64,000 nt of DNA from Prevotella sp. (GCA_017477435.1 JAFUVV010000009.1:1-64000); one strand, 5' to 3'; shown: positions 19,369 to 28,271, numbered from the stretch's first letter. Notes: generated by a model not told the origin, from the letters alone. Made by a program: numbers and translations.

Positions 19369-19512
19369 CAAAAATCTGCCATCAGCGCAGCGATGCACCG
19401 CCAGAAGAAAGCGTTCGGCGAAAAGGTGGCAGAGGGTTTTCATTAAAATCCGCTTAGGGCAACGAAAAGTGTAAGACCCAGGAGCTTTTACTAACATTTA
19501 ACAAACAAAACA

Positions 19513-19770
19513 ATGGCAAACCACAAATCAGCTCTGAAGAGAATTCGTCAGACAAAGACAAGAACAGCTCACAACAGATATTACGCTAAGACAATGCGTA
19601 ATGCCGTACGCAAACTCCGCGCTACCACCGACAAGGCCGAGGCAGAGAAAATGCTTCCAGTAGTGCAGAAGATGCTCGACAAGCTGGCAAAGACAAACAT
19701 CATTCACAAGAACAAGGCTGCAAACCTGAAGTCGAGCCTTGCACTCCACGTGAACAAACTCGGAGAATAA
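19513..19770 (+). CDS. rpsT: Ribosomal protein S20
   Basis: 85 residues, Lys/Arg-rich helical protein: [23 protein letters not shown] is the standard S20 start. Binds 16S rRNA in the 30S body. It lies 144 bp after tRNA-Glu without a clear separate promoter, so the two may share a transcript; the 144-bp leader carries no frame of note. A strong terminator follows at 19791. Confidence 0.97.
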   Translation: MANHKSALKRIRQTKTRTAHNRYYAKTMRNAVRKLRATTDKAEAEKMLPVVQKMLDKLAKTNIIHKNKAANLKSSLALHVNKLGE

Positions 19771-19790
19771 CATCCGACGAAAACAATATG

Positions 19791-19824
19791 AAGACCGTTT
19801 CCACAAAAGGAAGCGGTCTTTTTT
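19791..19824 (+). terminator. Terminator of rpsT
   Basis: AAGACCGTTTCC and GGAAGCGGTCTT arms with an ACAAAA loop, followed by six T. Confidence 0.9.
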
Positions 19825-19874
19825 CGCATATACCCGCCCGACAACAGCCCACGACAACTTTTTTTAAAAAAATA

Positions 19875-19929
19875 TTGCTATTATTTAATAGCAAATATTT
19901 CGTCGTATCAGCTATTTTTAGTATATTTG
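19875..19929 (+). promoter_or_regulatory. gyrB promoter with upstream palindrome
   Basis: -7 element TATATTTG at 19922-19929, 25 bp before the gyrB ATG; no clear TTG at -33. A perfect 20-bp palindrome TTGCTATTA-tt-TAATAGCAA (19875-19894) lies just upstream of the -33 position and could be a protein-binding site. Confidence 0.6.
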
Positions 19930-19954
19930 CATGCTAATAGACACAATATAGAAA

Positions 19955-21928
19955 ATGGCAGATAATAATCAAATAGAGAACAACTATTCGGCCAGTAACA
20001 TTCAAGTACTGGAAGGCCTTGAGGCCGTGCGCAAGCGCCCGGCAATGTACATCGGCGACATAAGCGAGAAAGGACTGCACCACCTAGTGAACGAGACCGT
20101 CGACAACTCCATCGACGAAGCCATGGCAGGATACTGCACAGAGATAGAAGTGACCATCAACGAAGACGAATCCATCACCGTTGAGGACAACGGTCGCGGC
20201 ATCCCCGTCGACGAGCATGAGAAGATGCACAAGTCGGCCCTCGAGGTGGTGATGACCGTGCTCCACGCAGGAGGAAAGTTTGACAAAGGCTCCTACAAGG
20301 TCAGCGGCGGACTCCACGGCGTGGGTGTATCGTGCGTGAACGCACTGTCGAAGCACATGACTTCGCAGGTCTACCGCGACGGGAAGATCTACCAGCAGGA
20401 ATACGAGCGCGGCATTCCCCTCTACCCCGTGAAGGTAGTGGGAGAGACCGAGCGCCGCGGGACACGCCAGCAGTTCTGGCCCGACCCGACGATATTCACC
20501 ACCACCCACTACCAGTGGGACATCATCTCCCGCCGCATGCGCGAACTGGCATTCCTCAATGCCGGCATCAAGATCACGCTCACCGACCTGCGCCCCAACG
20601 ACGAGGGCAAGACACGCCAGGAAGTATTCCACGCCAAGGACGGACTGAAGGAATTCGTGCGCTACGTCGATCGCCACCGCACACACCTCTTCGACGACGT
20701 GATCTACCTGAAGACCGAGAAGCAGGGCACACCGATCGAAGTGGCCGTGATGTACAACACCGACTACTCGGAGAACATCCACTCCTACGTGAACAACATC
20801 AACACGATAGAGGGCGGTACCCACCTGACCGGCTTCCGCATGGCTCTCACACGCACGCTGAAAGCCTATGCCGACAACGACCCCGTGATCTCGAAGAACA
20901 TCGAGAAGGCCAAGATAGAGATAGCCGGCGAGGACTTCCGCGAAGGCCTCACGGCCGTCATCTCCATCAAGGTGGCCGAGCCGCAGTTTGAAGGCCAGAC
21001 CAAGACGAAGCTCGGCAACAGCGAAGTGGCTGGCGCCGTGCAGCAAGCTGTGGGCGAAGCGCTGTCGAACTATCTGGAGGAGCACCCGAAGGAGGCCAAG
21101 CTCATCTGCGAGAAGGTCGTCCTGGCCGCCACGGCACGCATAGCAGCCCGTAAAGCCCGCGAAAGCGTGCAGCGCAAGAACCCGATGAACGGCGGCGGAC
21201 TGCCGGGAAAGCTGGCCGACTGCTCGAAGAAAGACCCGAAGGAGTGCGAGATATTCCTCGTGGAGGGCGACTCGGCAGGCGGTTCTGCAAAGCAAGGACG
21301 CGACCGCGAGTTCCAGGCAATACTCCCCCTGAGAGGAAAGATCCTCAACGTTGAAAAGGTACAGTGGCACAGAGTGTTCGAGGCAGAGTCGGTGATGAAC
21401 ATCATTCAGAGCATCGGCGTTCGCTTCGGAGTAGACGGCGAGGCCGACCGCGAAGCCAACATCGACAAGCTGCGCTACGACAAAATCATCATCATGACCG
21501 ACGCCGACGTCGATGGATCACACATCGACACGCTCATCATGACACTTTTCTACCGCTTCATGCCGAAGGTGATCGAGGAAGGCCACCTCTATATAGCCAC
21601 TCCCCCGCTCTACCTCTGCACGTTCAAGAACAAGGTGAAGGAATACTGCTACACCGATCAGCAGCGCCAGGCATTCCTCGACAAGTACGGCAACGGCATC
21701 GACGACGGCAAGAGCATCCACACCCAGCGCTACAAAGGTCTGGGAGAAATGAATCCCGAGCAGCTCTGGGAGACGACCATGGATCCGAGCACTCGACTGC
21801 TGAAGCAGGTGACGATAGAGAACGCAGCGCAGGCCGACGAGATATTCTCGATGCTCATGGGCGACGATGTAGAGCCACGTCGCGAGTTCATCGAGGCCAA
21901 CGCCACCTACGCAAACATCGACGCATAA
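19955..21928 (+). CDS. gyrB: DNA gyrase subunit B
   Basis: 657 residues. GHKL ATPase motifs (ETVDNSIDEAMAGYC, VEDNGRGIPVD, SGGLHGVGVSCVNALS), then the TOPRIM domain with EGDSAGGSAKQGRDR and MTDADVDGSHI, and the C-terminal KGLGEMNPEQLWETTMDP. ATP-dependent introduction of negative supercoils with GyrA, which is not in the window. Standard length for a Bacteroidetes GyrB without the proteobacterial insert. Confidence 0.97.
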   Translation: MADNNQIENNYSASNIQVLEGLEAVRKRPAMYIGDISEKGLHHLVNETVDNSIDEAMAGYCTEIEVTINEDESITVEDNGRGIPVDEHEKMHKSALEVVMTVLHAGGKFDKGSYKVSGGLHGVGVSCVNALSKHMTSQVYRDGKIYQQEYERGIPLYPVKVVGETERRGTRQQFWPDPTIFTTTHYQWDIISRRMRELAFLNAGIKITLTDLRPNDEGKTRQEVFHAKDGLKEFVRYVDRHRTHLFDDVIYLKTEKQGTPIEVAVMYNTDYSENIHSYVNNINTIEGGTHLTGFRMALTRTLKAYADNDPVISKNIEKAKIEIAGEDFREGLTAVISIKVAEPQFEGQTKTKLGNSEVAGAVQQAVGEALSNYLEEHPKEAKLICEKVVLAATARIAARKARESVQRKNPMNGGGLPGKLADCSKKDPKECEIFLVEGDSAGGSAKQGRDREFQAILPLRGKILNVEKVQWHRVFEAESVMNIIQSIGVRFGVDGEADREANIDKLRYDKIIIMTDADVDGSHIDTLIMTLFYRFMPKVIEEGHLYIATPPLYLCTFKNKVKEYCYTDQQRQAFLDKYGNGIDDGKSIHTQRYKGLGEMNPEQLWETTMDPSTRLLKQVTIENAAQADEIFSMLMGDDVEPRREFIEANATYANIDA

Positions 21929-21950
21929 CCTCTTAACGGATATAAAAACG

Positions 21951-21990
21951 AAATCCCCGCAATCTGAAAACGATTGCGGGGATTTTCTTT
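21951..21990 (+). terminator. Terminator of gyrB
   Basis: AAATCCCCGCAATC pairs with GATTGCGGGGATTTT; T-rich tail on the plus strand. The rest of the gap to 22149 has only a small CAAGGC/GCCTTG hairpin at 22068-22083. Confidence 0.88.
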
Positions 21991-22149
21991 CTACCAATAA
22001 CCTAAAAACCTAAACTAAACCTAATGAAATATCTTAGAGTAGTTATGGAGTAGAGGAGTTAAGGAACCAAGGCATTTGCCTTGAAACCTGATGCGCTCCT
22101 CGCCCCGATAACCTGTTGCCGTAGCAATTTCGGTACTATTGCCCGCCGA

Positions 22150-22575
22150 TCAGTCAATCTCGATCCGGCGCTGCACGCGCTGCTCTTCTTTCTTGATCTT
22201 CGGCAGCCCGACGGTCATCACACCATGCTCAACCTTTGCCGAAATATTGTTCTTGTCGACATCGTCGGGCAGAATCAGCGTCTGCTCATACTTCGAATAG
22301 CTGAACTCGCGGCGCAGATAGTGCATCTTCTTGTCCTCCTTCTTGTCTTCATGCTTCTGTTCCATGCGGATGTGAAGGTTGCCATCGTTGTCGATGTTCA
22401 CGTCGAAGTCTTCCTTCTTCAGACCCGGAGCTGCTATCTCCACTGTGTAGTTGTTCTCACCTTCCAGAACGTTAATGGCTGGAGCCGTGGCATATGTACG
22501 CGGGGCGAAATCGCCGTTGAAAAAGTCGTTAAACACTTCTGGTAACCATGAATCTCTTCTCATTACTGGTAACAT
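22150..22575 (-). CDS. Hsp20/alpha-crystallin small heat-shock protein
   Basis: 141 residues: MLPVMRRDSWLPEVFNDFFN start, an alpha-crystallin domain (INVLEGENNYTVEIAAPGLKKEDFDV to HGVMTVGLPKIKK) and a charged C-terminus. ATP-independent holdase. The start at 22575 is fixed by a canonical Shine-Dalgarno sequence (TAGGAGGT) 9-10 bases upstream, unusual for this group where such sites are mostly weak; it suggests strong translation. Confidence 0.93.
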   Translation of the reverse strand: MLPVMRRDSWLPEVFNDFFNGDFAPRTYATAPAINVLEGENNYTVEIAAPGLKKEDFDVNIDNDGNLHIRMEQKHEDKKEDKKMHYLRREFSYSKYEQTLILPDDVDKNNISAKVEHGVMTVGLPKIKKEEQRVQRRIEID

Positions 22576-22722
22576 AATAATACCTCCTATTTTTTTATTT
22601 GTTAATAACTCTTGTTTCCGAACCCTTTCGGGCTCACCCTTATAGTTGCAACTTGCGTACCAATGCCCGTTTTGTGTCAATATGTCTGCATTGCGTGTCA
22701 ATATGTCAGTCTTATAGGCGAC

Positions 22723-22807
22723 AGTACAAAGCCTTTGTACTCCCAGTACATGGACCTTGTACTCGCAGTACATGGCTCTTGTACTCGGAGTACATGAACC
22801 ATGTACT
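22723..22807. repeat. 22-bp tandem hairpin array, GTAC class (4 units)
   Basis: Units at 22723, 22745, 22767 and 22789. All keep AGTACA...TGTACT while the 7-base middle varies. The first unit is almost fully self-complementary (AGTACAAAGCCTTTGTACT). It lies between the divergent hsp20 and the gene at 22932. Confidence 0.85.
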
Positions 22808-22865
22808 GAAGCCGGAGTAATGCCTTTAACATAACTGCAAGCGCTATTATTTGCGATAAAATTCG

Positions 22866-22893
22866 TTGTTCTGCGAAAAAAAGGATATCTTTG
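22866..22893 (+). promoter_or_regulatory. Promoter of the secreted beta-sandwich gene
   Basis: TTG at 22866-22868, 17 bases, TATCTTTG at 22886-22893; ATG 38 bp downstream at 22932. Confidence 0.6.
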
Positions 22894-22931
22894 CTCAGCG
22901 AAACCAGATACGTCGTTTTCGCTCTAACGCA

Positions 22932-23852
22932 ATGAGACACGTCGCCACCATATTCCTCTCCCTCTTTGCTTGCATCACGCTGCAAGCGCAGCCGTTTGCC
23001 ATCACGTGGCTCCACCACCCCTCTACGGCGAGCGGCGACCAGGTGTGGTTCCGTACGGAGGCCACGCTCGACGGCGATGTTGCCGACGCCACGCTCTCCG
23101 TATGCACCACGGGGCGTGTGGACATCTATGTGAACGAGCGCAATGTGACGTCCGACGTGCTCATCCCCTACCGCGAGAACGCGGAACCGACGGCCGTGAC
23201 GACCGACTTCGACGTCGCGCGATTCCTACGCAACGGGCCGAACACCATCGCCGTGTGGTATGCCCCACTCGACATGCAGACGACAGACCGGCAAGTGGCA
23301 GTCATGCTCTGCGGCCGCTATAACAGCGGCAAGCGGTTCACAATCGGTAGCGACGACGGCTGGATGTGCCACACTGCCAACCGCCGCACAACCGCCACGG
23401 GCGAGGCTGTAGACGCTACGGCCTACACCATGAAATGGAACAGCGACGACATCGACATCGCCACATGGCTGCCGGCAGCAACACTGAAGACAGACGAGAC
23501 AAGCGAGCACAGAAGGATATACGACCCGTATATGGCGGAAAAAGTGAATAAAATTCGACCTCAAGAACGCATCGACATCGACGGAAACACTCTTACCTAC
23601 GATTTTGGCACCACATTCAGGGGCTGGGTGAGAGTGACCATGCGAGGCCGTAAACGCGGCGAACGACTGACAATCGGCAACCTGACCTACACCTGCAGGG
23701 CACAGACCGACGAACAGGCATTCCACAAATTCACGATCGGACACCAAAGAAAAGTAGTCATAAAAAGCACAGAAAAGATCCTACCGGAAAACATTTTTTC
23801 GGCAGAAGCAATAGAAATTGTTCCATTTTTCCGATATTTTTGCTTCTATTAG
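22932..23852 (+). CDS. Exported protein resembling the N-terminal beta-sandwich of GH78 rhamnosidases, without a catalytic domain
   Basis: 306 residues with signal peptide MRHVATIFLSLFACITLQAQ. Two stretches recall the Bac_rhamnosid_N region: VDIYVNERNVTSDVLIPYRE with FLRNGPNTIAVWYA, and LTYDFGTTFRGWVRVTMRG. The (alpha/alpha)6 catalytic barrel is missing, since the protein ends soon after. I see no frameshift that would restore it; the stop is followed directly by the promoter of an AraC gene. It may be a carbohydrate-binding protein or a truncated enzyme. Function unknown. Confidence 0.55.
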   Translation: MRHVATIFLSLFACITLQAQPFAITWLHHPSTASGDQVWFRTEATLDGDVADATLSVCTTGRVDIYVNERNVTSDVLIPYRENAEPTAVTTDFDVARFLRNGPNTIAVWYAPLDMQTTDRQVAVMLCGRYNSGKRFTIGSDDGWMCHTANRRTTATGEAVDATAYTMKWNSDDIDIATWLPAATLKTDETSEHRRIYDPYMAEKVNKIRPQERIDIDGNTLTYDFGTTFRGWVRVTMRGRKRGERLTIGNLTYTCRAQTDEQAFHKFTIGHQRKVVIKSTEKILPENIFSAEAIEIVPFFRYFCFY

Positions 23853-23872
23853 CAGGAAATTGTCTATCTTTG
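23840..23872 (+). promoter_or_regulatory. Promoter of the AraC-family gene
   Basis: TATCTTTG at 23865-23872, with TTG at 23840-23842 (22-bp spacer). It overlaps the end of the upstream gene; ATG at 23926. Confidence 0.55.
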
Positions 23873-23925
23873 CACCGATAGGACTAAAATCGAATGATTT
23901 TCTCACCCCAAACAATTGCGACAAA

Positions 23926-24804
23926 ATGGACAATAAAGACCTAAACGGACTCTCCATAAGAAAAGTTGTGGAGGAGTACAACATCCCCTCTATCGGCGAC
24001 GAGATGATTCTCTTCGACCACTTCAACGATGTGCCCCTTCCCAACGAGCCGCGCCGCATGGAGTGCTCGATGTTTGCCATCTGCCTGAAAGGAAAAGCAC
24101 AGTACACGGTCAACACCAACAGGCACACGGTGAAGGAGAACGACGTGATTATCGTCAACGAAGGACAAGTCGTGGGCGACTATATGCTCAGCCGCGACTG
24201 CGAAGGCATCGCAATCATGCTGTCGGAAGAATTTCTCAACGAAATCACGTCGGGCATCAACGAGCTGTCGTCGCTCTTCCTCTTCTCGAGAGACCACCCC
24301 GTCTTCTCACTTGACGCTTCGGTGACGAAGACAATACTCGGATATCTCGGGCTGATAAAGCAGAAGATGGCCGACGTCGACCACCTCTTCCGCCGCGACA
24401 CCGTCAGGATGCTGATAACAACCATGATATGCGACCTCAGCAACACCGTCCTGCGGGTGCAGAAGGCAACCAACAAGAAACCGACGAGAGCAGAGGCCAT
24501 CTTCACCGATTTCATACGTCTCGTGGAACAGAACTACAAGTCGGAGCGCCGAGTGGGATGGTATGGACAACAATTGTGCATCACTCCGAAGTACCTTTCC
24601 GAAACAGTGAAGGCAATCAGCGGCCGCACACCCAACGAATGGATAGACAACTACGTCGTGCTGGAAATGAGAGTGCAGCTGAAGAATTCGATGAAAAGCA
24701 TAAAAGACATTGCCAACGACCTGAACTTCCCCAACCAAAGTTTCATGGGAAAGTACTTCAAGGAGCACGTCGGCGTATCGCCCACCGACTACCGCCGCAC
24801 ATAG
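23926..24804 (+). CDS. AraC-family transcriptional regulator
   Basis: 292 residues. N-terminal cupin-like sensor (CSMFAICLKGKAQYTVNTNRHTVKENDVIIV) and C-terminal double helix-turn-helix: LCITPKYLSETVKAISGRTPNEWI and IANDLNFPNQSFMGKYFKEHVGVSPTDYR. The ATG at 23926 follows a -7 element; in-frame codons upstream belong to the end of the preceding gene. The inducer and targets are unknown; the adjacent exported protein is one possible target. Confidence 0.9.
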   Translation: MDNKDLNGLSIRKVVEEYNIPSIGDEMILFDHFNDVPLPNEPRRMECSMFAICLKGKAQYTVNTNRHTVKENDVIIVNEGQVVGDYMLSRDCEGIAIMLSEEFLNEITSGINELSSLFLFSRDHPVFSLDASVTKTILGYLGLIKQKMADVDHLFRRDTVRMLITTMICDLSNTVLRVQKATNKKPTRAEAIFTDFIRLVEQNYKSERRVGWYGQQLCITPKYLSETVKAISGRTPNEWIDNYVVLEMRVQLKNSMKSIKDIANDLNFPNQSFMGKYFKEHVGVSPTDYRRT

Positions 24805-24822
24805 TCACCGCCGTCAAGCCGC

Positions 24823-25428
24823 CTATCCCAGCATGCCGGCACGGCGCAGCTCGTCGGCCACACCGCAGAGCTCGTCGTACCACTCGCTGCCGAAACGGCG
24901 GATGAGCGGTTCGCGAAGAAACTCATAGACACGCAGCCTGAGCGCCCTGCCCTTCTCGCGAGCTGCCTTGCAAACACTCCACTGATTATAGTTCAGCCCC
25001 ACCTGTCCGTTTGAAAAACGCTTCACACGGATGGGATACAACGCACACGATATAGGCTTACAGAACGAGCAACGGCCGCTTCTGTAAGCCTTTTCCAATG
25101 CACAAAGGCACGTATCGCCCGAGTAACATGTGAACACACAGTCTTTTCCGCCCACGATGCTCGTCACGAGGTCACCATCCTGATCGGTATAGGCCACGCC
25201 CTGACGGTCGATCACCGCCTGGGCACTTGCCGAGAGATCGTTCCACACCACGTCGAGCGAGTCTTCTATGCCAGCTATCTCGTCCATCGTGACAGGCGCA
25301 CCGGCATCACCTTCCACGCAGCAGACACCCTTACACTGCTCGAGATCGCAGCAGAAGAACTCGGTGAAAATGTCCGACGACACAAGCACGTCGCCCACCT
25401 CAATAATCGGAAGAATCCTGTTTTCCAT
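24823..25428 (-). CDS. DUF3109 family cysteine-rich protein
   Basis: 201 residues. Conserved cysteines in FFCCDLEQCKGVCC, CVFTCYSGDTCLCALE and GRCSFCKPISCALYP suggest metal or iron-sulfur binding, as thought for this family and the related YkgJ/UPF0153 proteins. No known reaction. The ung stop lies 1 bp upstream of its start, so the two genes form an operon. Confidence 0.85.
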   Translation of the reverse strand: MENRILPIIEVGDVLVSSDIFTEFFCCDLEQCKGVCCVEGDAGAPVTMDEIAGIEDSLDVVWNDLSASAQAVIDRQGVAYTDQDGDLVTSIVGGKDCVFTCYSGDTCLCALEKAYRSGRCSFCKPISCALYPIRVKRFSNGQVGLNYNQWSVCKAAREKGRALRLRVYEFLREPLIRRFGSEWYDELCGVADELRRAGMLG

Positions 25429-25429
25429 G

Positions 25430-26095
25430 CTACCAGCGTATTGGTTCTAAACCATTTTCGGCGAGATATCGGTTTGCCGCAGAGAACTGATGCTGCCCGA
25501 ACCATCCCCCGCGGTTGGCACTCAGCGGCGACGGATGGACCGACTCAAGCACCAGGTTACGCTTCTTGTCTATCATATATGCCTTTCCACGTGCAAATCC
25601 TCCCCACAGCATATATACCAGGTGCTCCCTCTCCGTAGCCAGTGCACGTATGGCAGCGTCGGTGAACGTCTGCCACCCAATCTGCGCATGGCTGTTGGCC
25701 TGATGGGCACGCACGGTGAGCGTGGCGTTCAGCAGCAGCACCCCCTGCTCCGCCCAGCGACTCAAGTTGCCCGAGGCGGGGATGGGAGTACCGAGATCGT
25801 CGTGTATCTCCTTGAAGATGTTCTGCAGCGACGGCGGGAAGGGCACGCCGTCCTGCACCGAGAAGCTCAGTCCGTGGGCCTGCCCAGGCTCGTGATACGG
25901 GTCCTGGCCAATGATGACAACCTTCACTTTGTCGAACGGACAAAGATTGAAGGCATTGAAAATCAACTTCCCTGGCGGATAGCACGGCCCTGCGGCATAT
26001 TCCGCCCGCACCGTCTGCGTCAGTCGCGCAAAGTATTCTTTCTCGAATTCAGCGCCCAGCTGCGCCTTCCAGCTACTCTCTATCTGTACGTTCAT
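25430..26095 (-). CDS. ung: Uracil-DNA glycosylase, family 1
   Basis: 221 residues. Catalytic motif GQDPYHEPGQAHGLSFSV with the active Asp, and HPSPLSANRGGWFG for the minor-groove loop. Removes uracil from DNA as the first step of base-excision repair. Full length. First gene of a two-gene operon with the DUF3109 gene. Confidence 0.96.
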   Translation of the reverse strand: MNVQIESSWKAQLGAEFEKEYFARLTQTVRAEYAAGPCYPPGKLIFNAFNLCPFDKVKVVIIGQDPYHEPGQAHGLSFSVQDGVPFPPSLQNIFKEIHDDLGTPIPASGNLSRWAEQGVLLLNATLTVRAHQANSHAQIGWQTFTDAAIRALATEREHLVYMLWGGFARGKAYMIDKKRNLVLESVHPSPLSANRGGWFGQHQFSAANRYLAENGLEPIRW

Positions 26096-26124
26096 GCGAT
26101 TACATTCTTTGTTTCTAAAACAAG

Positions 26125-26160
26125 AGAGAGCAAGGAGTTATGCTAATGTCCTTGCTCTCT
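26125..26160 (-). terminator. Terminator downstream of gpmI region (between gpmI and ung)
   Basis: AGAGAGCAAGGA (26125-26136) pairs with TCCTTGCTCTCT (26149-26160). It lies just after the gpmI stop in the minus-strand direction; the following bases are T-rich. Confidence 0.75.
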
Positions 26161-26179
26161 TTATTGTCACACCTATCAC

Positions 26180-27697
26180 TTAGTCGCTTATCAGGTTTTC
26201 TCCGGTCATGTCCTGCGGTTGTTCGAGGCCCATGATGTGGAGGATTGACGGTGCGACGTCGGCGAGTCGTCCGTTCTTCACGGTGGCCGAGTTGTTGTCG
26301 GTGACGTAGATGAACGGCACGGGGTTGAGCGAGTGTGCAGTGTTTGGTGTGCCGTCTTCGTTTATTGCGTTGTCGGCATTACCGTGGTCGGCAATGATTA
26401 TTGCTTCGTAGTCGTTGGCCTTTGCGGCTTCGATTACGTCGTGCACGCAATGGTCTACGGCCCACACTGCTTTGGCGATGGCGTTGTAGACGCCAGTGTG
26501 GCCGACCATATCGCCGTTGGCAAAGTTGACCACGATGAAGTCGTACTGTTGTGTGTTGATTGCCTCGACGAGTTTGTCTTTCACTTCATAGGCGCTCATC
26601 TCTGGCTTGAGGTCATAGGTGGCCACCTTTGGGCTGGGCACGAGTATTCGGTCTTCGCCCTCGAAGGGTGCTTCGCGGCCGCCGTTGAAGAAGAATGTCA
26701 CGTGGGCATATTTCTCTGTCTCGGCGGTGTGGAGTTGGCGTTTGCCGAGCTTGGAGAGGTATTCGCCGAGCGTATCCTCAACGTTCTCTTTCGGGAAGAG
26801 GATGTTCACGCCCTTGAAGTTAGCATCGTAAGGAGTCATGCAGTAGTACTGCAGTCCTGCGATGGTGTGCATTCCTTCCTCGGGCATGTCCTGTTGTGTG
26901 AGCACTTGTGTGAGTTCCTTTGCGCGGTCGTTGCGGAAGTTGATGAAGATCACCACGTCGCCCTCCTGTATCGTACCGTCGACGGTGGCGTTGTTGATGG
27001 GGAGGATGAACTCATCGGTCACTCCGTCGGCATAGCTTTCTTCCATGGCCTTCACCATGTCGGTGGCTTGCTTGCCTTTTCCGTCGACGAGCAGGTCGTA
27101 GGCTTCTTTCACGCGGTTCCAGCGCTTGTCGCGGTCCATGGCGTAGAAGCGTCCGACGATGCTTGCGATGTGGGCATTGTTCTTCCGGCATACTTCCGTC
27201 AGCTGGCTGATGAATCCCACGCCGCTCTTCGGGTCGGTGTCGCGTCCGTCCATGAAGCAGTGTACGAAGGTCTTATCGAGACCATACTCGCCTGCTATCT
27301 CCACGAGTTTGAAGAGGTGGTCGAGGCTTGAGTGTACGCCGCCGTCGGAGGTGAGTCCCATCAGGTGCAGCCGTTTGCCTTGTTCCTTTGCATAGGTGTA
27401 GGCAGCCACGATGCCCGGGTTTTTCATTATCGAATTGTCGCGGCAGGCGCGATTGATTTTCACGAGGTCTTGATAGACCACACGTCCTGCGCCGATGTTG
27501 AGATGTCCCACTTCGGAGTTGCCCATCTGCCCGTCGGGCAGTCCTACATCTTCGCCCGAGGCCTGCAGCTGTGAGTGTGCAGACACGGCAGTGAGATAAT
27601 CCAGATAGGGTGTCGGGGTGTTGTAGATCACGTCACCGGCACCATGCTTACCGATTCCCCAACCATCGAGAATCATGAGAAGAGCTTTTTTTGCCAT
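26180..27697 (-). CDS. gpmI: Cofactor-independent phosphoglycerate mutase
   Basis: 505 residues. N-terminal [10 protein letters not shown] and [15 protein letters not shown] (metal-binding Ser region), [14 protein letters not shown], and C-terminal [14 protein letters not shown] and [11 protein letters not shown] are the alkaline-phosphatase-superfamily motifs of iPGM. Interconverts 2- and 3-phosphoglycerate, normally with Mn2+. Full length, with its own promoter. Confidence 0.96.
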   Translation of the reverse strand: MAKKALLMILDGWGIGKHGAGDVIYNTPTPYLDYLTAVSAHSQLQASGEDVGLPDGQMGNSEVGHLNIGAGRVVYQDLVKINRACRDNSIMKNPGIVAAYTYAKEQGKRLHLMGLTSDGGVHSSLDHLFKLVEIAGEYGLDKTFVHCFMDGRDTDPKSGVGFISQLTEVCRKNNAHIASIVGRFYAMDRDKRWNRVKEAYDLLVDGKGKQATDMVKAMEESYADGVTDEFILPINNATVDGTIQEGDVVIFINFRNDRAKELTQVLTQQDMPEEGMHTIAGLQYYCMTPYDANFKGVNILFPKENVEDTLGEYLSKLGKRQLHTAETEKYAHVTFFFNGGREAPFEGEDRILVPSPKVATYDLKPEMSAYEVKDKLVEAINTQQYDFIVVNFANGDMVGHTGVYNAIAKAVWAVDHCVHDVIEAAKANDYEAIIIADHGNADNAINEDGTPNTAHSLNPVPFIYVTDNNSATVKNGRLADVAPSILHIMGLEQPQDMTGENLISD

Positions 27698-27737
27698 ATT
27701 CTTTTTTATAGTTATGATGTTTCTGAATTTCGGAGTG

Positions 27738-27767
27738 CAAAGTTACTCATTATTCTGCTATTTACAA
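27738..27767 (-). promoter_or_regulatory. Promoter of gpmI
   Basis: Minus strand TTG (27767-27765), exactly 19 bases, TAACTTTG (27745-27738); ATG at 27697. Confidence 0.8.
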
Positions 27768-27829
27768 AATTTGTATGTGTTAAAGCTGTGTAAAATGTAT
27801 TGGCAGACATGAACAATAAGCCTCTGCCA

Positions 27830-27934
27830 CTATCAAGCACAGATAGCATCACTATCAAGCACAGATAGCATCACTATCAAGCACAGATAGCACCACTATC
27901 AAGCACAGATAGCATCACTATCAAAGCTTGATAG
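27830..27934. repeat. 22-bp tandem hairpin array, ATC class (5 units)
   Basis: Units at 27830, 27852, 27874, 27896 and 27918. The first four have CTATCAAGCACAGATAG; the last has CTATCAAAGCTTGATAG, a 7-bp perfect stem. CCACTATCAAG at the left end pairs with CTTGATAGTGG at the right end, so the whole array can close on itself. It is located between the divergent gpmI and O-acetylesterase genes. Confidence 0.87.
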
Positions 27935-27976
27935 TGGAGGCTGATTGTACAATCAGTCGCACTACGCCTTCGTTTA

Positions 27977-28041
27977 TTTTGCTTTACACTCAGCTTTCAC
28001 TAACTTTAACTTCGTTGAAGTTAGGCTGCGTCTCGGGATAG
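27977..28041 (+). repeat. Degenerate promoter cassette, copy 1
   Basis: TTTTG (27977-27981), 19 bases, TAACTTTA (28001-28008), then a hairpin AACTTC/GAAGTT and TAGGCTGCGTCTCGGGAT. Copies 2 and 3 lie at 28152 and 28240. The final base of the -7 element is A, so activity is doubtful. Confidence 0.65.
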
Positions 28042-28077
28042 AAAATATTTAGAGCCCCTTGATAAGGGGCGGCTATC

Positions 28078-28119
28078 GCTCGAACTTGTTCGCTCCTATG
28101 AGCGTCAGCGAGTCTGGAG
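28078..28119. repeat. Intergenic repeat with inverted copy near 35902-35942
   Basis: Contains TCGCTCCTATGA and GCGAGTCTGGAG; the reverse complement with a few changes is found at 35902-35942 upstream of the M6 protease gene. Confidence 0.6.
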
Positions 28120-28151
28120 AATGCAGGGATAAGAAAAAAAATCCTTATTTA

Positions 28152-28222
28152 TTTTGCTCTCCGCTCGACTTGCACTAACTTTTTTAGCCTTGCGGCTGAA
28201 GAAGATAGGATGCGCTTCGGCA
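28152..28222 (+). repeat. Degenerate promoter cassette, copy 2
   Basis: TTTTG (28152-28156), 19 bases, TAACTTTT (28176-28183), then hairpin AGCC/GGCT and TAGGATGCGCTTCGG. Same order of parts as copy 1. Confidence 0.65.
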
Positions 28223-28239
28223 AAAAAAAGAATAAATTC

Positions 28240-28271
28240 TTTTGTTTTGCACTCAGCTTTCACTAACTTTG
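28240..28271 (+). promoter_or_regulatory. Promoter of the first O-acetylesterase gene (cassette copy 3)
   Basis: TTTTG (28240-28244), exactly 19 bases, TAACTTTG (28264-28271); ATG 43 bp downstream at 28315. Only this copy of the three has the consensus final G. Confidence 0.8.

Noticed and set aside
22576..22660. RNA thermometer in the hsp20 leader
   Set aside because: A small hairpin with a GAAA loop is present near 22620-22635, but no upstream segment is complementary to the Shine-Dalgarno, so control by melting is not supported.
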